From contig JAPOTS010000035.1 in the NCBI GenBank assembly GCA_026709065.1, positions 80,033-139,306 of the forward strand: a stretch of DNA of 59,274 bases, read 5' to 3'. The DNA comes from Bacteroidota bacterium. GTDB taxonomy: Bacteria > Bacteroidota > Rhodothermia > Rhodothermales > Bin80. The notes beneath the pieces are model-generated. The model was not told the DNA's origin. It worked only from the letters and a program-made list of their open reading frames with translations, and ran no database searches. Made by a program: the position numbers and the translations under genes. This document shows positions 9,721-18,363 of this stretch, piece after piece. Position 1 is the first letter of the stretch, and each line of letters starts with the position of its first letter.

Positions 9721-9866
9721 GGTATTGATGGATTATGATCCACTTCTAACATTATTGATCAGTCTCCCTGCTTTCCAAAGATGATCTGGAGGTTCAAGTA
9801 TTTTCAGTAGAGTAGATTGAGATACAATATCTCATTGGCTAAGGGAATCAGAGCCGAATGAGAATT

Positions 9867-10274
9867 CTACGATGAGCAATGAAACACAAGCCTTAGTTTA
9901 CAATGATCCTCATCAATATGAACTTCGTCGGCCATTTCTCTCATAAAATATTGGCCTCTCCCACGATGAGATAGCCGATTTTTCTCTTCAAGCGGATTCT
10001 TATGCGTCCAGTGTAAGCCGTCGCCCTCATCAGTGACAATCAATTCAATACGTCTGTCTTGCTTAACTAAACTTAGAGTCGCTTCTTTTTTTTGATTCCA
10101 TTTATTTCCATGCTCTATTGCGTTTGTAAGCGCTTCGCTGGCCAATAAGATAACTCTATATGCTAAGTCTTCATCTAATTCCAAAGTAGGAATAAAATCT
10201 TGTAGTGCTTCAATAGCGCGTTCCAATTCATCAAACGTTGAGGCTAATTTAAGATCAAGTCGTTTTTGACGCAT
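9867..10274 (-). CDS. RsbW-like serine kinase / anti-sigma ATPase (HATPase_c_2)
   Basis: 135 residues of GHKL ATPase fold. The N box is SEALTNAIEHGN (46-57), the G1 box DEGDGLHW (82-89), and the G2-like GRGQYFMREMADEV follows at about 105. RsbW/SpoIIAB proteins bind a sigma factor or phosphorylate a STAS-domain partner on serine, linking stress to transcription. No sigma factor, STAS antagonist or PP2C phosphatase is encoded in the window, so its partners lie elsewhere. It sits 9 bp downstream of a GT4 gene on the same strand and is probably cotranscribed with it. Confidence 0.8.
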   Translation of the reverse strand: MRQKRLDLKLASTFDELERAIEALQDFIPTLELDEDLAYRVILLASEALTNAIEHGNKWNQKKEATLSLVKQDRRIELIVTDEGDGLHWTHKNPLEEKNRLSHRGRGQYFMREMADEVHIDEDHCKLRLVFHCSS

Positions 10275-10283
10275 TACCCTGCC

Positions 10284-11558
10284 CTATCGAGATTTAATGA
10301 CTGAATGAAAAACTTGTGTTAACGTCTCTGTAAGTCTATGACGGTTAAACATTGATGCAAATGATTCATCAGGGGTCGGGAGATTTTGATTAAGCCAATC
10401 AGTTTTGATATCGTTAAACGCCTGAATAATCGAATCTATACATGTGGGATTTGCAAGATAGGTAGCTCCATACCGAACAAGTGTGTCTCTTGCGGCTCCA
10501 TCGGGTACGAGTGCCAAGATCGGTTTCCTTGTTCCTATATACTCAAATAGCTTCCCCGTAGAAATCCCATTGTTACCTGCCCTACTGCCGATGGTCATCC
10601 ACAGGATATCAGCCTCCTGTTGTAATTGTTGAATCACATTATGCTGTTTATAGCCAACGAATTCGACGTTCTCTGTTAGATTAAAGGTTTTTAGCAATTG
10701 GTTAAAGCCTTTTGGTACAAGTCCTGCAAAAGTGGCATGTACCTTTGTGCTCAGCTCTGGATTTTGAGATAAAAAATAGCTTAACCCTCGTAAGAAGTAG
10801 TCTGGTACCTGTGCATCATAAAAAACACCTGTATATAGAAACCGTAGATGCTTTACCGATTGTAAACTTTTACTGGTCAATGTTACCCGCTCATCATAGC
10901 CATGAGGAATCACTTTTGTGATTTTTTTAAGTTCTGGATGTCGCTCACTTAGTTGATCAAGAATTTGTTGGTTTATTGATATGACAGCAGAGGATTGATT
11001 CAAGACTTTACTTTCGAGACTGAAGTGTATTTTACGATGTAATTTTGTTGGATAATCATGACGAGGATTCCCAACCCAATCATCACGGAAGTCAATCATC
11101 AAGGGAATATTAAGTTTTTTTGATAGATGGCACGCGATCATATGCCCAGTATAAGGAGGTGCAGTTGATAAAATCAGATCAAATCGTTGACGCTTCAATT
11201 GATTGATGCCTTTGAGTATCGCGAATGGCATCCAACCTATTTTATTATCTGGAACGAAGAGCCAATTGCTGAGTGAAGATAATACCTTTCTTTTTCTCTC
11301 GGGCGGAAGCGTGACAGTTGAATATGACCGAAACATCCGCGTTGGGTCAAGGCTTGGTGTTCTGATTACAGAAATCCCCATTGCTTCAATGGGAGTCCAT
11401 AGAGATTCATCATAGGCAAAGTAACCCGCAGGCTTAGCGGTTAACACTGTTGGCTGCCATCCGTATTTTGGTAAATGTCTTACAAATCCAGCAGTTCGCT
11501 GCACTCCACTCAACCCTAAGGGAGGGAAATAATATGCTATGACGAGTACATTATTCAT
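10284..11558 (-). CDS. Glycosyltransferase family 4-type protein
   Basis: 424 residues, GT-B fold. The N-terminal half opens with IAYYFPPLGLSGVQRTAGF and ends its acceptor domain around DFRDDWVGNPR. The C-terminal nucleotide-sugar half carries IPHGYDE, FLYTGVFYDAQ, FVGYKQHN and STGKLFEYIGTRKPILAL, whose Glu-containing loop is the usual donor-binding motif. It is a clear paralogue of the gene at 21744-23036, sharing the YYFPPxGxxGVQR head. It probably builds a surface polysaccharide or lipid-linked glycan in the cytoplasm. Downstream lies the RsbW-like gene, upstream the M24 peptidase 5 bp away, all in one likely transcript. Confidence 0.85.
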   Translation of the reverse strand: MNNVLVIAYYFPPLGLSGVQRTAGFVRHLPKYGWQPTVLTAKPAGYFAYDESLWTPIEAMGISVIRTPSLDPTRMFRSYSTVTLPPERKRKVLSSLSNWLFVPDNKIGWMPFAILKGINQLKRQRFDLILSTAPPYTGHMIACHLSKKLNIPLMIDFRDDWVGNPRHDYPTKLHRKIHFSLESKVLNQSSAVISINQQILDQLSERHPELKKITKVIPHGYDERVTLTSKSLQSVKHLRFLYTGVFYDAQVPDYFLRGLSYFLSQNPELSTKVHATFAGLVPKGFNQLLKTFNLTENVEFVGYKQHNVIQQLQQEADILWMTIGSRAGNNGISTGKLFEYIGTRKPILALVPDGAARDTLVRYGATYLANPTCIDSIIQAFNDIKTDWLNQNLPTPDESFASMFNRHRLTETLTQVFHSVIKSR

Positions 11559-11563
11559 AAAGG

Positions 11564-12649
11564 CTAAATCACGATCAAATCGCGGCCAATTGAAGATAAC
11601 CGTTCACATTGATTTGAACATATCAAGACGGTATCTTCAATTCTGATACCAAACTTCTCAGGAAAATACACGCCTGGTTCAATAGTAACGGTATATCCAT
11701 TGAGTAACTGAGCGATCGATTTATTGGAAATTGAAGGCCACTCATGGACTTCAATTCCAATCCCGTGCCCCGTACTGTGAGCAAAATACTCTTCAAATCC
11801 ATATTCTTTAAGGCTTCCCCTTGCGGCTGAGTCTACCTCAGAGGCAAGCACTTCATTGTTAGCCATCTTGACAGCATTACTCTGAGCTGTCTTAACAGAA
11901 TTATAGGCAATTTGAAATTCCTGAGTTGGTGTACCATGAAATATTGTTCTGGTCATGTCTGATGCATATCCATTGGCAATACATCCAAAGTCTAAGAGAA
12001 TAGATTCATCGTTTTTTAATTTTCTATCCGTGGGGCGCGCGTGAGGGAGGGCACTATTTTCTCCAAATGCAACGATGGTATCAAATGCCATTGCAGAGGC
12101 ACCAAACAGTCGATGCTGATAGTCAATGATTGCAGCAAGTTCGTTTTCTTTAATTCCAGTGTTGATTCGTGGAAGGATTTCGTTAAATACTGCATCAGAG
12201 ATTGACTGTGAGTGCCTCATTCCCTCAATCGCTCGTTTGGATTTGATAGCCACCAGTGGGTTCAAGAGGTTTTTTCTTGGGAAGAGCTTGATTTTCGTTA
12301 GATTTGCTTTCCACTGCTCTATTGCATCAAACGTGATGTATTCTGGCTGAAATAACAATCGGTCTGACTTTTTGATTAAATTTTGGGATTGGACAAAATT
12401 GATTAGGTTGTGAGTGCTGATATGGATTTGAGCATCACTGACCTCTAATGAGGCTTGAATTTCATACCTACGATCAGTAATTAAGTGCATTTCATCTCGT
12501 TGAACAATCAAAACTCCATTTGAACCTGTAAATCCGCATAGCCATTGAATATGAGGTAAATACGTAATGAGAAGCGCCGAGGCGTTTTCAGATCTGAGGG
12601 TTTCTTGAATCCAGTTTTGCTGTCTCTGAAATTCAGACTGTCGGTTCAT
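11564..12649 (-). CDS. M24 family Xaa-Pro aminopeptidase/dipeptidase
   Basis: 361 residues: an N-terminal creatinase-like domain (about 1-130), then the pita-bread catalytic domain. The five metal ligands can be read: Asp in LLDFGCIANG, Asp in YASDMTRTIFHG, His in AHSTGHGIGIEVHE, Glu in TIEPGVYFPE and Glu in IRIEDTVLI. It would cleave the bond before proline at peptide N-termini (PepP) or in Xaa-Pro dipeptides (PepQ); the length does not decide between them. No signal peptide, so cytoplasmic. First gene of a tightly packed set with the GT4 and RsbW-like genes (5 and 9 bp gaps); the functional link is not obvious. Confidence 0.88.
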   Translation of the reverse strand: MNRQSEFQRQQNWIQETLRSENASALLITYLPHIQWLCGFTGSNGVLIVQRDEMHLITDRRYEIQASLEVSDAQIHISTHNLINFVQSQNLIKKSDRLLFQPEYITFDAIEQWKANLTKIKLFPRKNLLNPLVAIKSKRAIEGMRHSQSISDAVFNEILPRINTGIKENELAAIIDYQHRLFGASAMAFDTIVAFGENSALPHARPTDRKLKNDESILLDFGCIANGYASDMTRTIFHGTPTQEFQIAYNSVKTAQSNAVKMANNEVLASEVDSAARGSLKEYGFEEYFAHSTGHGIGIEVHEWPSISNKSIAQLLNGYTVTIEPGVYFPEKFGIRIEDTVLICSNQCERLSSIGRDLIVI

Positions 12650-12824
12650 ATTATTCGAGATTCAAACCTTCTGTGATTTAATTATGACGAGTTTCAAATT
12701 ACCTTCCCTGTCAGTTAGATGCTGTATTCCAAAATTTGATCAACCGATTAAAAGTATTACTTGATGTTTAAGCTTTGTAGAATAGAATTTTTCTATCAGT
12801 TATGCCTTCATGATAAATCCGCAT

Positions 12825-15800
12825 TCATCTGTTGATTCTGAAGACATCCACAGGGCCGTTGTTATTGATAACAATGATTTTTTGATCAACTTTTATGATA
12901 TGTCTCGCATCGCCTTTAGTCCAAAATTGTTTAGGGCCTGCATCTGAGAAGCCAAATTGTCCATCTCCCAATAATAGCCCACCCCGTCCACTATTCATAC
13001 GACCTTCCTCAGCACGATTTGAATAATCGTTTCCAACAAAGAGAATGTCTTTATGACCGTCATCGTTAAAATCATATACTAATGCATCTCTTAATGGAGA
13101 AATTTGAACAACTACTGGAAGTTCATGTGACTGAAAGATACCGTCCTCGGTATTCTCAAACAGCATTGATCTACTGTGACTTGAAAATAATACAGTATAT
13201 GAATTATTGAATAAAGATAGTATTTCACCCGTTGTTGCAGAGGCATAATCTGAGTACTTTGGAAAACCTAACCTTATATCTGGTAACTGTGACACCATCT
13301 GATCCCGAGATGCTACTGGGACATCAATTCCCATAACATAATTACTGTAAATCATATCCCATGACCCAGAGTGATCCAAGTCTCCTACGTAAAGTGTCGC
13401 TGGATATTGGGTAGATACTTTAATTTGGGTGTTAAGTCCTCTATTCCCAGCGATCAAATCTATATCTCCGTCGTGATCCATATCATAAGGAATAATACGA
13501 TGCCAAAATCCATTTGATGTGCTAAATCCTAAGGATTGGCTACAATTATCTAAACCTCCAGACTCATTTTTGCAATAGACTTGTATTGGCATCCAGTGCC
13601 CAGTAATCAATAATTCTTTTGAGTTATCACCTGTAACATTTGCCCAAACTGCTGTTGTGACCACCCCAGGATTTAGTAAATCTGTTCCAAGGGTTTCAGT
13701 ACGATCAATGAATCCATTCAGAGTATTTTCTAAGAAATAACTTCTTGGGGGCATTCCATAATGTTTTGGAGTATGAAAACTCCCTACAAATAGGTCTAGA
13801 TCGCCATCTTCATCAAAATCATACGGAGCAATAGTGCTGGTAATGGTTTTCATAGTAGGCAGAAATTCTGGAGTATACACAAAGCGACCAAATCCTGAAT
13901 TTATATAGATGCGATCCTGCCAGTAACCAGGATCAGGCCCTCCTCCGCTTGCTACATAAAGATCCAATATGCCGTCTCCGGTAAAATCTTGTAGCACAGC
14001 GTCAACATCCTCAAATTCAGCATGCTCTTCAAAAATTGGAAGTGTAATATTGATAAAGGTTGCATCTATTTGTTGCAGAAGAATTACTGCATGTTGCCCC
14101 CTACTTCCCCCAATAAAAATGTCAATGAGTCCATCGCCATTGATGTCTCCTGTTGCAGTTGCAGGCCCCTCTTGAGCCATGTCGCGAGGTAATAGCGGAT
14201 GCTCCGACCAATCAGTATAATTATCCTCAAGATGAATATAATTGATTACAGTTAGGGAATCAGGAAGAATCAAGGGGGATTCCATATCTTTTGGCGTTGG
14301 ATTAATCACTTGGATGGCATCAGAGTAATTTAAATGAATGGATTGTCCAGTAGAAATATTTTCCAATCTCTGAAAATGATCATCGGGCCAGTAAACCTCA
14401 AGATCTACTGTTCGCCAATTCCCTACACCAAAGTATAGTGCTGGCTCCAATGATGAAAGATAGCCCCGCACAAAATACGCTTCCTGAATGATAGATTCAT
14501 TATCACTACGAAGAATAACTTTAGCACCAATTCCATAAGGATTCATGGGAGGGCCTTGGAAGGTAACACGTAAGGCATCGCCTCTCCCCTGCTCTTGCGC
14601 TTGATTACGATACAGAAAAGCGTCCTGATTGAGATTGTTGATGACGATGTCCAAATCAAGATCGCCATCCAGATCCGCAAGAGTCATCCCGTTTGAATGA
14701 GTCGGGATATCTAAACCCCAATCAACCGTCACATTCCGAAATTGAATTCCATCGACACCACTGTATACATAATTTGGAATCCGGGTCGTAGGCATCTGAT
14801 TCACCATCTCTAATCCTGACACTTTTTCTCCGCGTAATTGTGCCTGTTTAGATGCAGTAGGGAGGGTGGTAGTTAGAAAATCTAAATCAGTATAATCGCG
14901 TAGATAGCCATTGGTGACAATCAAATCCTTGTACAGATCTTGGTCTAAATCAGCAAAAAGAGCCGCCCAACTCCAGTCAGTATTTGAGACTCCAGCGATC
15001 TGGCCAATTTCAATATAATCATGCCCTCGCCTGAGATGTAACATATTTCTCATATACTGCTCATGAAATCCATCAATGCGTAGCTGAGTGTAGAACTGAT
15101 AATCTTCTGGTCCCTTGAGAACTTTCTGCCGATAATTATCCTCGGCTAGCATATCTAAGGTATAGATGTCAGGTAGCAAATCGTTATTGATATCTGCTAT
15201 GTCTGCCCCCATTGAAGCATATGATGTGTGCGTGAGATATGATCTAATTGACTCAACAAATGTGCCATTTTTTTGGTTGATATAGAGGTAATCGTCTTCA
15301 ATGTAGTCATTTGAGATATATAGATCTGGCCACAAATCTCCATTAATATCGCTTACAACGACACTCAGTCCATAGCTCAGAGGATTTCCGATGATCCCTG
15401 CCTCTTCGGTAACATCAGTGAATGTTTGTCCATCATTACGAAAAAGTTTATCTCCAGCAAGTGAGTCTCTCTGAGCACGCATATAATCAACCACGAAATG
15501 GGAATATCTTCGGATAGAATGGTTTAATAAGTACATATCAAGATCTCCGTCACCATCATAGTCAAAAAATGTCGCATGATTGGAGTAAGACGGATCGTCA
15601 AGTCCATAAGACTTTGCTTCGTCTTTGAAGGTCAGATCACCTTGATTGATGTATAGAGCGTTACGTCGACGATCCGTTGAAACATTTCCGCTCCTGCATA
15701 CATAAATATCCAATAATCCATCAGCATTGACATCTGCCATCGTTACCCCAGTTGTCCATGTTGATGAATGAGTGATTCCTGCTTCATCGGTGATCTCTTC

Positions 15801-16082
15801 AAATGACCATTCTCCACGATTCAGGTATAAGTGATCAGGGGCCATATTTGCAGAAAAATATAGATCCACAAGACCGTCATTATTAATATCGCCAGCAGCT
15901 ACTCCAGCCCCATTATAGAAATATTCATATTCCAAGACGTTAAATGCATCATGTTCAATGATTCGGTTTTCAAAGGAAATGCCTGACTCACTCATCAGAG
16001 TCAATAATGAACTTTCCTGATTACAACCCATAAGCGTAACCAGAATGAATGTACATACAATAAATATCCAGCGATTGGGCAT
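12825..16082 (-). CDS. FG-GAP/VCBS repeat lipoprotein with ASPIC/UnbV domain (CRTAC1-like)
   Basis: 1085 residues from the ATG at 16082. This start gives a clean lipoprotein signal ending in lipobox LMGC (Cys20); the longer frame to 16112 adds 10 residues before it. Many FG-GAP/VCBS blades with calcium-loop patterns such as GDINNDGLVDLYFS, DVNADGLLDIYVC, DYDGDGDLDMYL and DFDEDGDLDLFVG should fold as one or two beta-propellers. An ASPIC/UnbV domain (GIGAKVILRSDNES to LEVYWPDD) lies at about 510-590. Such proteins are surface-exposed in Bacteroidota relatives, with proposed adhesion or glycan-binding roles. It is divergent from the GWxTD gene with only 40 bp between the starts. Confidence 0.88.
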   Translation of the reverse strand: MPNRWIFIVCTFILVTLMGCNQESSLLTLMSESGISFENRIIEHDAFNVLEYEYFYNGAGVAAGDINNDGLVDLYFSANMAPDHLYLNRGEWSFEEITDEAGITHSSTWTTGVTMADVNADGLLDIYVCRSGNVSTDRRRNALYINQGDLTFKDEAKSYGLDDPSYSNHATFFDYDGDGDLDMYLLNHSIRRYSHFVVDYMRAQRDSLAGDKLFRNDGQTFTDVTEEAGIIGNPLSYGLSVVVSDINGDLWPDLYISNDYIEDDYLYINQKNGTFVESIRSYLTHTSYASMGADIADINNDLLPDIYTLDMLAEDNYRQKVLKGPEDYQFYTQLRIDGFHEQYMRNMLHLRRGHDYIEIGQIAGVSNTDWSWAALFADLDQDLYKDLIVTNGYLRDYTDLDFLTTTLPTASKQAQLRGEKVSGLEMVNQMPTTRIPNYVYSGVDGIQFRNVTVDWGLDIPTHSNGMTLADLDGDLDLDIVINNLNQDAFLYRNQAQEQGRGDALRVTFQGPPMNPYGIGAKVILRSDNESIIQEAYFVRGYLSSLEPALYFGVGNWRTVDLEVYWPDDHFQRLENISTGQSIHLNYSDAIQVINPTPKDMESPLILPDSLTVINYIHLEDNYTDWSEHPLLPRDMAQEGPATATGDINGDGLIDIFIGGSRGQHAVILLQQIDATFINITLPIFEEHAEFEDVDAVLQDFTGDGILDLYVASGGGPDPGYWQDRIYINSGFGRFVYTPEFLPTMKTITSTIAPYDFDEDGDLDLFVGSFHTPKHYGMPPRSYFLENTLNGFIDRTETLGTDLLNPGVVTTAVWANVTGDNSKELLITGHWMPIQVYCKNESGGLDNCSQSLGFSTSNGFWHRIIPYDMDHDGDIDLIAGNRGLNTQIKVSTQYPATLYVGDLDHSGSWDMIYSNYVMGIDVPVASRDQMVSQLPDIRLGFPKYSDYASATTGEILSLFNNSYTVLFSSHSRSMLFENTEDGIFQSHELPVVVQISPLRDALVYDFNDDGHKDILFVGNDYSNRAEEGRMNSGRGGLLLGDGQFGFSDAGPKQFWTKGDARHIIKVDQKIIVINNNGPVDVFRINR

Positions 16083-16122
16083 ATGCAAGAATATTGTTAG
16101 AGCAATACTCACTCAAACTATA
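16083..16122. promoter_or_regulatory. Very short divergent promoter region
   Basis: Only 40 bp separate the chosen start codons of the FG-GAP lipoprotein gene (16082, leftward) and the GWxTD gene (16123, rightward). Two full promoters cannot sit side by side here. They must overlap each other or lie inside the opposing 5' coding regions. No specific motif is assigned. Confidence 0.35.
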
Positions 16123-17829
16123 ATGATGCGTATTTTTTCCATTTTCTGGATTCAAATGTTTTTAGCACTGTCTATAAATGCTCAAGAAAAAGAAATTGCG
16201 CGGATTTTTAAGGACGAGAACATTAATCTATATGCTGAGGCATCAACGAAATATTTAAACTGGATTGGAGATGCAGCAAGCCCTAATGTTGGCGACAGAG
16301 AGGCATTAATACGACACCTACGATGGATCACACTCATTACATCTGAAGAATTACCCGTCAATCAGTCATCTCGATTACTCATTGCAGGTCAAGGAACATC
16401 ACTTGATGCAAACCAGATTGTCTCTTGGTGGCATCTAGAAGATCCTATACCTGCGACATTAAACAATGAGCGTTTAGAAGAACATCTATATCGTGTATAT
16501 CATGCCCAGCGCCATTATGGTTTCCGGAAAGATTCTTTGGGAGTTGATGATCGTGGGAGAATTTTCGTAAGATATGGTAAACCGTGGAGACAGGATATCA
16601 TTTCGCTCAAAAATCTTCAACTGAAAACTTTGCCTCTTGAATTTCGTCTTCCCCGCAATGAAATATGGGTGTATCGTGGAATGCACGATGATGCCCATTA
16701 TCTTTTTGTGCAGTTATCACGACGAAGACCTTATAAAGTTGGGACTTCTGAATCACTTGTCCCTACTAATTTACGTGGATCTCGCAGGCGGGTTCGTATC
16801 CTGCTTTATTGGATGGAAGATATCTTTGGACAATTAGCAATGCAGCATGATCATTATGGATCGATCTATGATGCTGTTTCAAATTATATCGCGCTTCCGA
16901 CTGCTGAACCCTATCAACCGTTTCACTTCTCTCAAAGAGCCATTCAGGATATTCGTCTTAGAGATGATCAACATCAATTGAGCCGCCAGAAAACTCTTCC
17001 TCCAAGCCAAACGCAAGTGTATGGCAATACAATCCAACTGATTCCTTCATTAAGAATGTATCGATTTTTAGAAAACAATGAGACAACTCGATTAGAGATC
17101 TACTGGAGTATTGATGTGCGAGATTTACGCCCTAGTCGATATATGCGTAGGCGGTCAAAACAATTAGGATATGAGATTTCATCAGATTACATTTTGAGTG
17201 TTGGATTGACATCACGTTCGGATAATTTTGAACCAGAAAACATCCAGATTCGCCGCTATCATTTGCCAGACGGGGCTTCTACTGATCCACAAATCTATTC
17301 ATGGACAGTCGATAATCATAGTGTTGCTAAGCCTATTTCTTTGCAGTGGTCCCTGCACTGGACTGTTCCAGATTCAATTCCCCCACAGCCCGATGCAACT
17401 TGGGGCATTGGAATAATCAATTTAGATACTCTGGATGCTTTGAAATCTGATGGTGCATCTCTTGAATTGAGCGATATCAAGATCTTATCAATGGACTCTC
17501 CAGATACTTTCGATAGAGTCACACCTTATGTAAATCATACCATTCGCCCAGAGACACAACTTGCACTGTATTTTGAAGCTTACTTTCTTCGCTTTGACAA
17601 CTTAGACAAAACAAATTATACAATAGAATATACTTTAAGTGGAAAGGGTTCTGAGCCTATCACGACTTCGTTTGACTATCAAGGTGATTCAGCGACAGTT
17701 CGTGAATTTATTGCGATAGACCTCAGTCAATGGTATGCTGATGGTCCATTAAGTCTGACACTTACTATCATTGATCATGTTGCACAACAAACCGCTTCCA
17801 GAGCTGTGGATTTTGAGTATGAAAGGTAG
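16123..17829 (+). CDS. GWxTD domain-containing secreted protein
   Basis: 568 residues from the first of two tandem ATGs (16123, 16126). This gives a signal peptide ending in LSINAQ; the longer frame from 16045 would put 26 residues before it. Residues about 120-155 hold the family-defining region (YHAQRHYGFRKDSLGVDDRG, IFVRYGKPW), followed by NEIWVYRG. GWxTD proteins are found mainly in Bacteroidota, Rhodothermota, Ignavibacteria and relatives, are exported and have no proven biochemical role. The C-terminal part is beta-rich. It is divergently paired with the FG-GAP/ASPIC lipoprotein, which suggests a shared surface function or shared regulation. Confidence 0.85.
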   Translation: MMRIFSIFWIQMFLALSINAQEKEIARIFKDENINLYAEASTKYLNWIGDAASPNVGDREALIRHLRWITLITSEELPVNQSSRLLIAGQGTSLDANQIVSWWHLEDPIPATLNNERLEEHLYRVYHAQRHYGFRKDSLGVDDRGRIFVRYGKPWRQDIISLKNLQLKTLPLEFRLPRNEIWVYRGMHDDAHYLFVQLSRRRPYKVGTSESLVPTNLRGSRRRVRILLYWMEDIFGQLAMQHDHYGSIYDAVSNYIALPTAEPYQPFHFSQRAIQDIRLRDDQHQLSRQKTLPPSQTQVYGNTIQLIPSLRMYRFLENNETTRLEIYWSIDVRDLRPSRYMRRRSKQLGYEISSDYILSVGLTSRSDNFEPENIQIRRYHLPDGASTDPQIYSWTVDNHSVAKPISLQWSLHWTVPDSIPPQPDATWGIGIINLDTLDALKSDGASLELSDIKILSMDSPDTFDRVTPYVNHTIRPETQLALYFEAYFLRFDNLDKTNYTIEYTLSGKGSEPITTSFDYQGDSATVREFIAIDLSQWYADGPLSLTLTIIDHVAQQTASRAVDFEYER

Positions 17830-18029
17830 GAAATTAGTTGATGATGTTCAACGAGCCATGTATCATCTTATCTCCGAACATATCCTTTTGAGAATCTCTC
17901 CATTAACAAATATATTCTTCTTTCATATGTGATTAACGAGTAATTTCTATGAAGATATCGGCGAAAAACGTCGTAACATATGAAGTATGGAAAACTTATC
18001 CATTTAGCAATCATGGAACCTTTGTTGGG

Positions 18030-18180
18030 GTTCAATAGTCAAGGGGCGATGTAGGTCCTAAGGGGCCGGTGGTAATCCATCGCTTTCTCTTTGGACTTCG
18101 GTCAGGCTCACATAGGTCGTTTCTGCCCCTGCTCTCCGAACGAGCGTACGGTTTTCCCGCACTCGGCTCTCCATGTGGAT
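18030..18180 (-). other. Group II intron-like RNA fragment (degenerate)
   Basis: On the minus strand the segment around 18125-18175 reads GAGCCGAGTGCGGGAAAACC followed by GTACGCTCGTTCGGAGAGCA. This is the hairpin-like GAGCCG...GUUCGG block common near group II intron reverse transcriptase genes, with CGAG/CTCG arms flanking a GAAAA loop. The adjoining sequence to about 18030 is more GC-rich than its surroundings and reads as a familiar spurious peptide (HGEPSAGKPYARSE) often annotated at such introns. No reverse transcriptase frame, domain V or clear boundaries can be seen, so it is at most a decayed remnant. It lies alone in the 534-bp gap between the GWxTD gene and a GT4 gene; the rest of that gap, apart from the repeat at 18191-18230, holds nothing I recognise. 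Confidence 0.45.
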
Positions 18181-18190
18181 CAAGGGTTGC

Positions 18191-18230
18191 ACTAACTTCG
18201 TATTGACTGTCCCACAACGTTCGGATAACG
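18191..18230. repeat. Two-unit copy of the 23-bp repeat family seen at 27087-27183
   Basis: ACTAACTTCGTATTGACTGT is followed by CCCACAACGTTCGGATAACG. The CGTATT (18199) and CGGATA (18222) elements are exactly 23 bp apart, and the intervening GTCCCAC matches the longer array at 27087-27183. It directly adjoins the group II intron-like fragment. Confidence 0.55.
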
Positions 18231-18363
18231 CATTAGGCTAAAATCGCCAAAAACCTGTAATTTATTTGTGAATTTGAGTCAGACATCAATTACTCTTACA
18301 CACTTTCGCATTGGAATCTGTTGGATTTCTATTTGATAATTAAGATTGAAAAAATCACTATCC

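Noticed and set aside
18032-18217. 61-residue minus-strand ORF as a protein
   Set aside because: It is the typical spurious translation of group II intron-like RNA sequence.
18191-18235. Integron attC site (AAC/GTT elements)
   Set aside because: The pattern is explained by the 23-bp direct repeat, and no integron integrase or cassette array is present.
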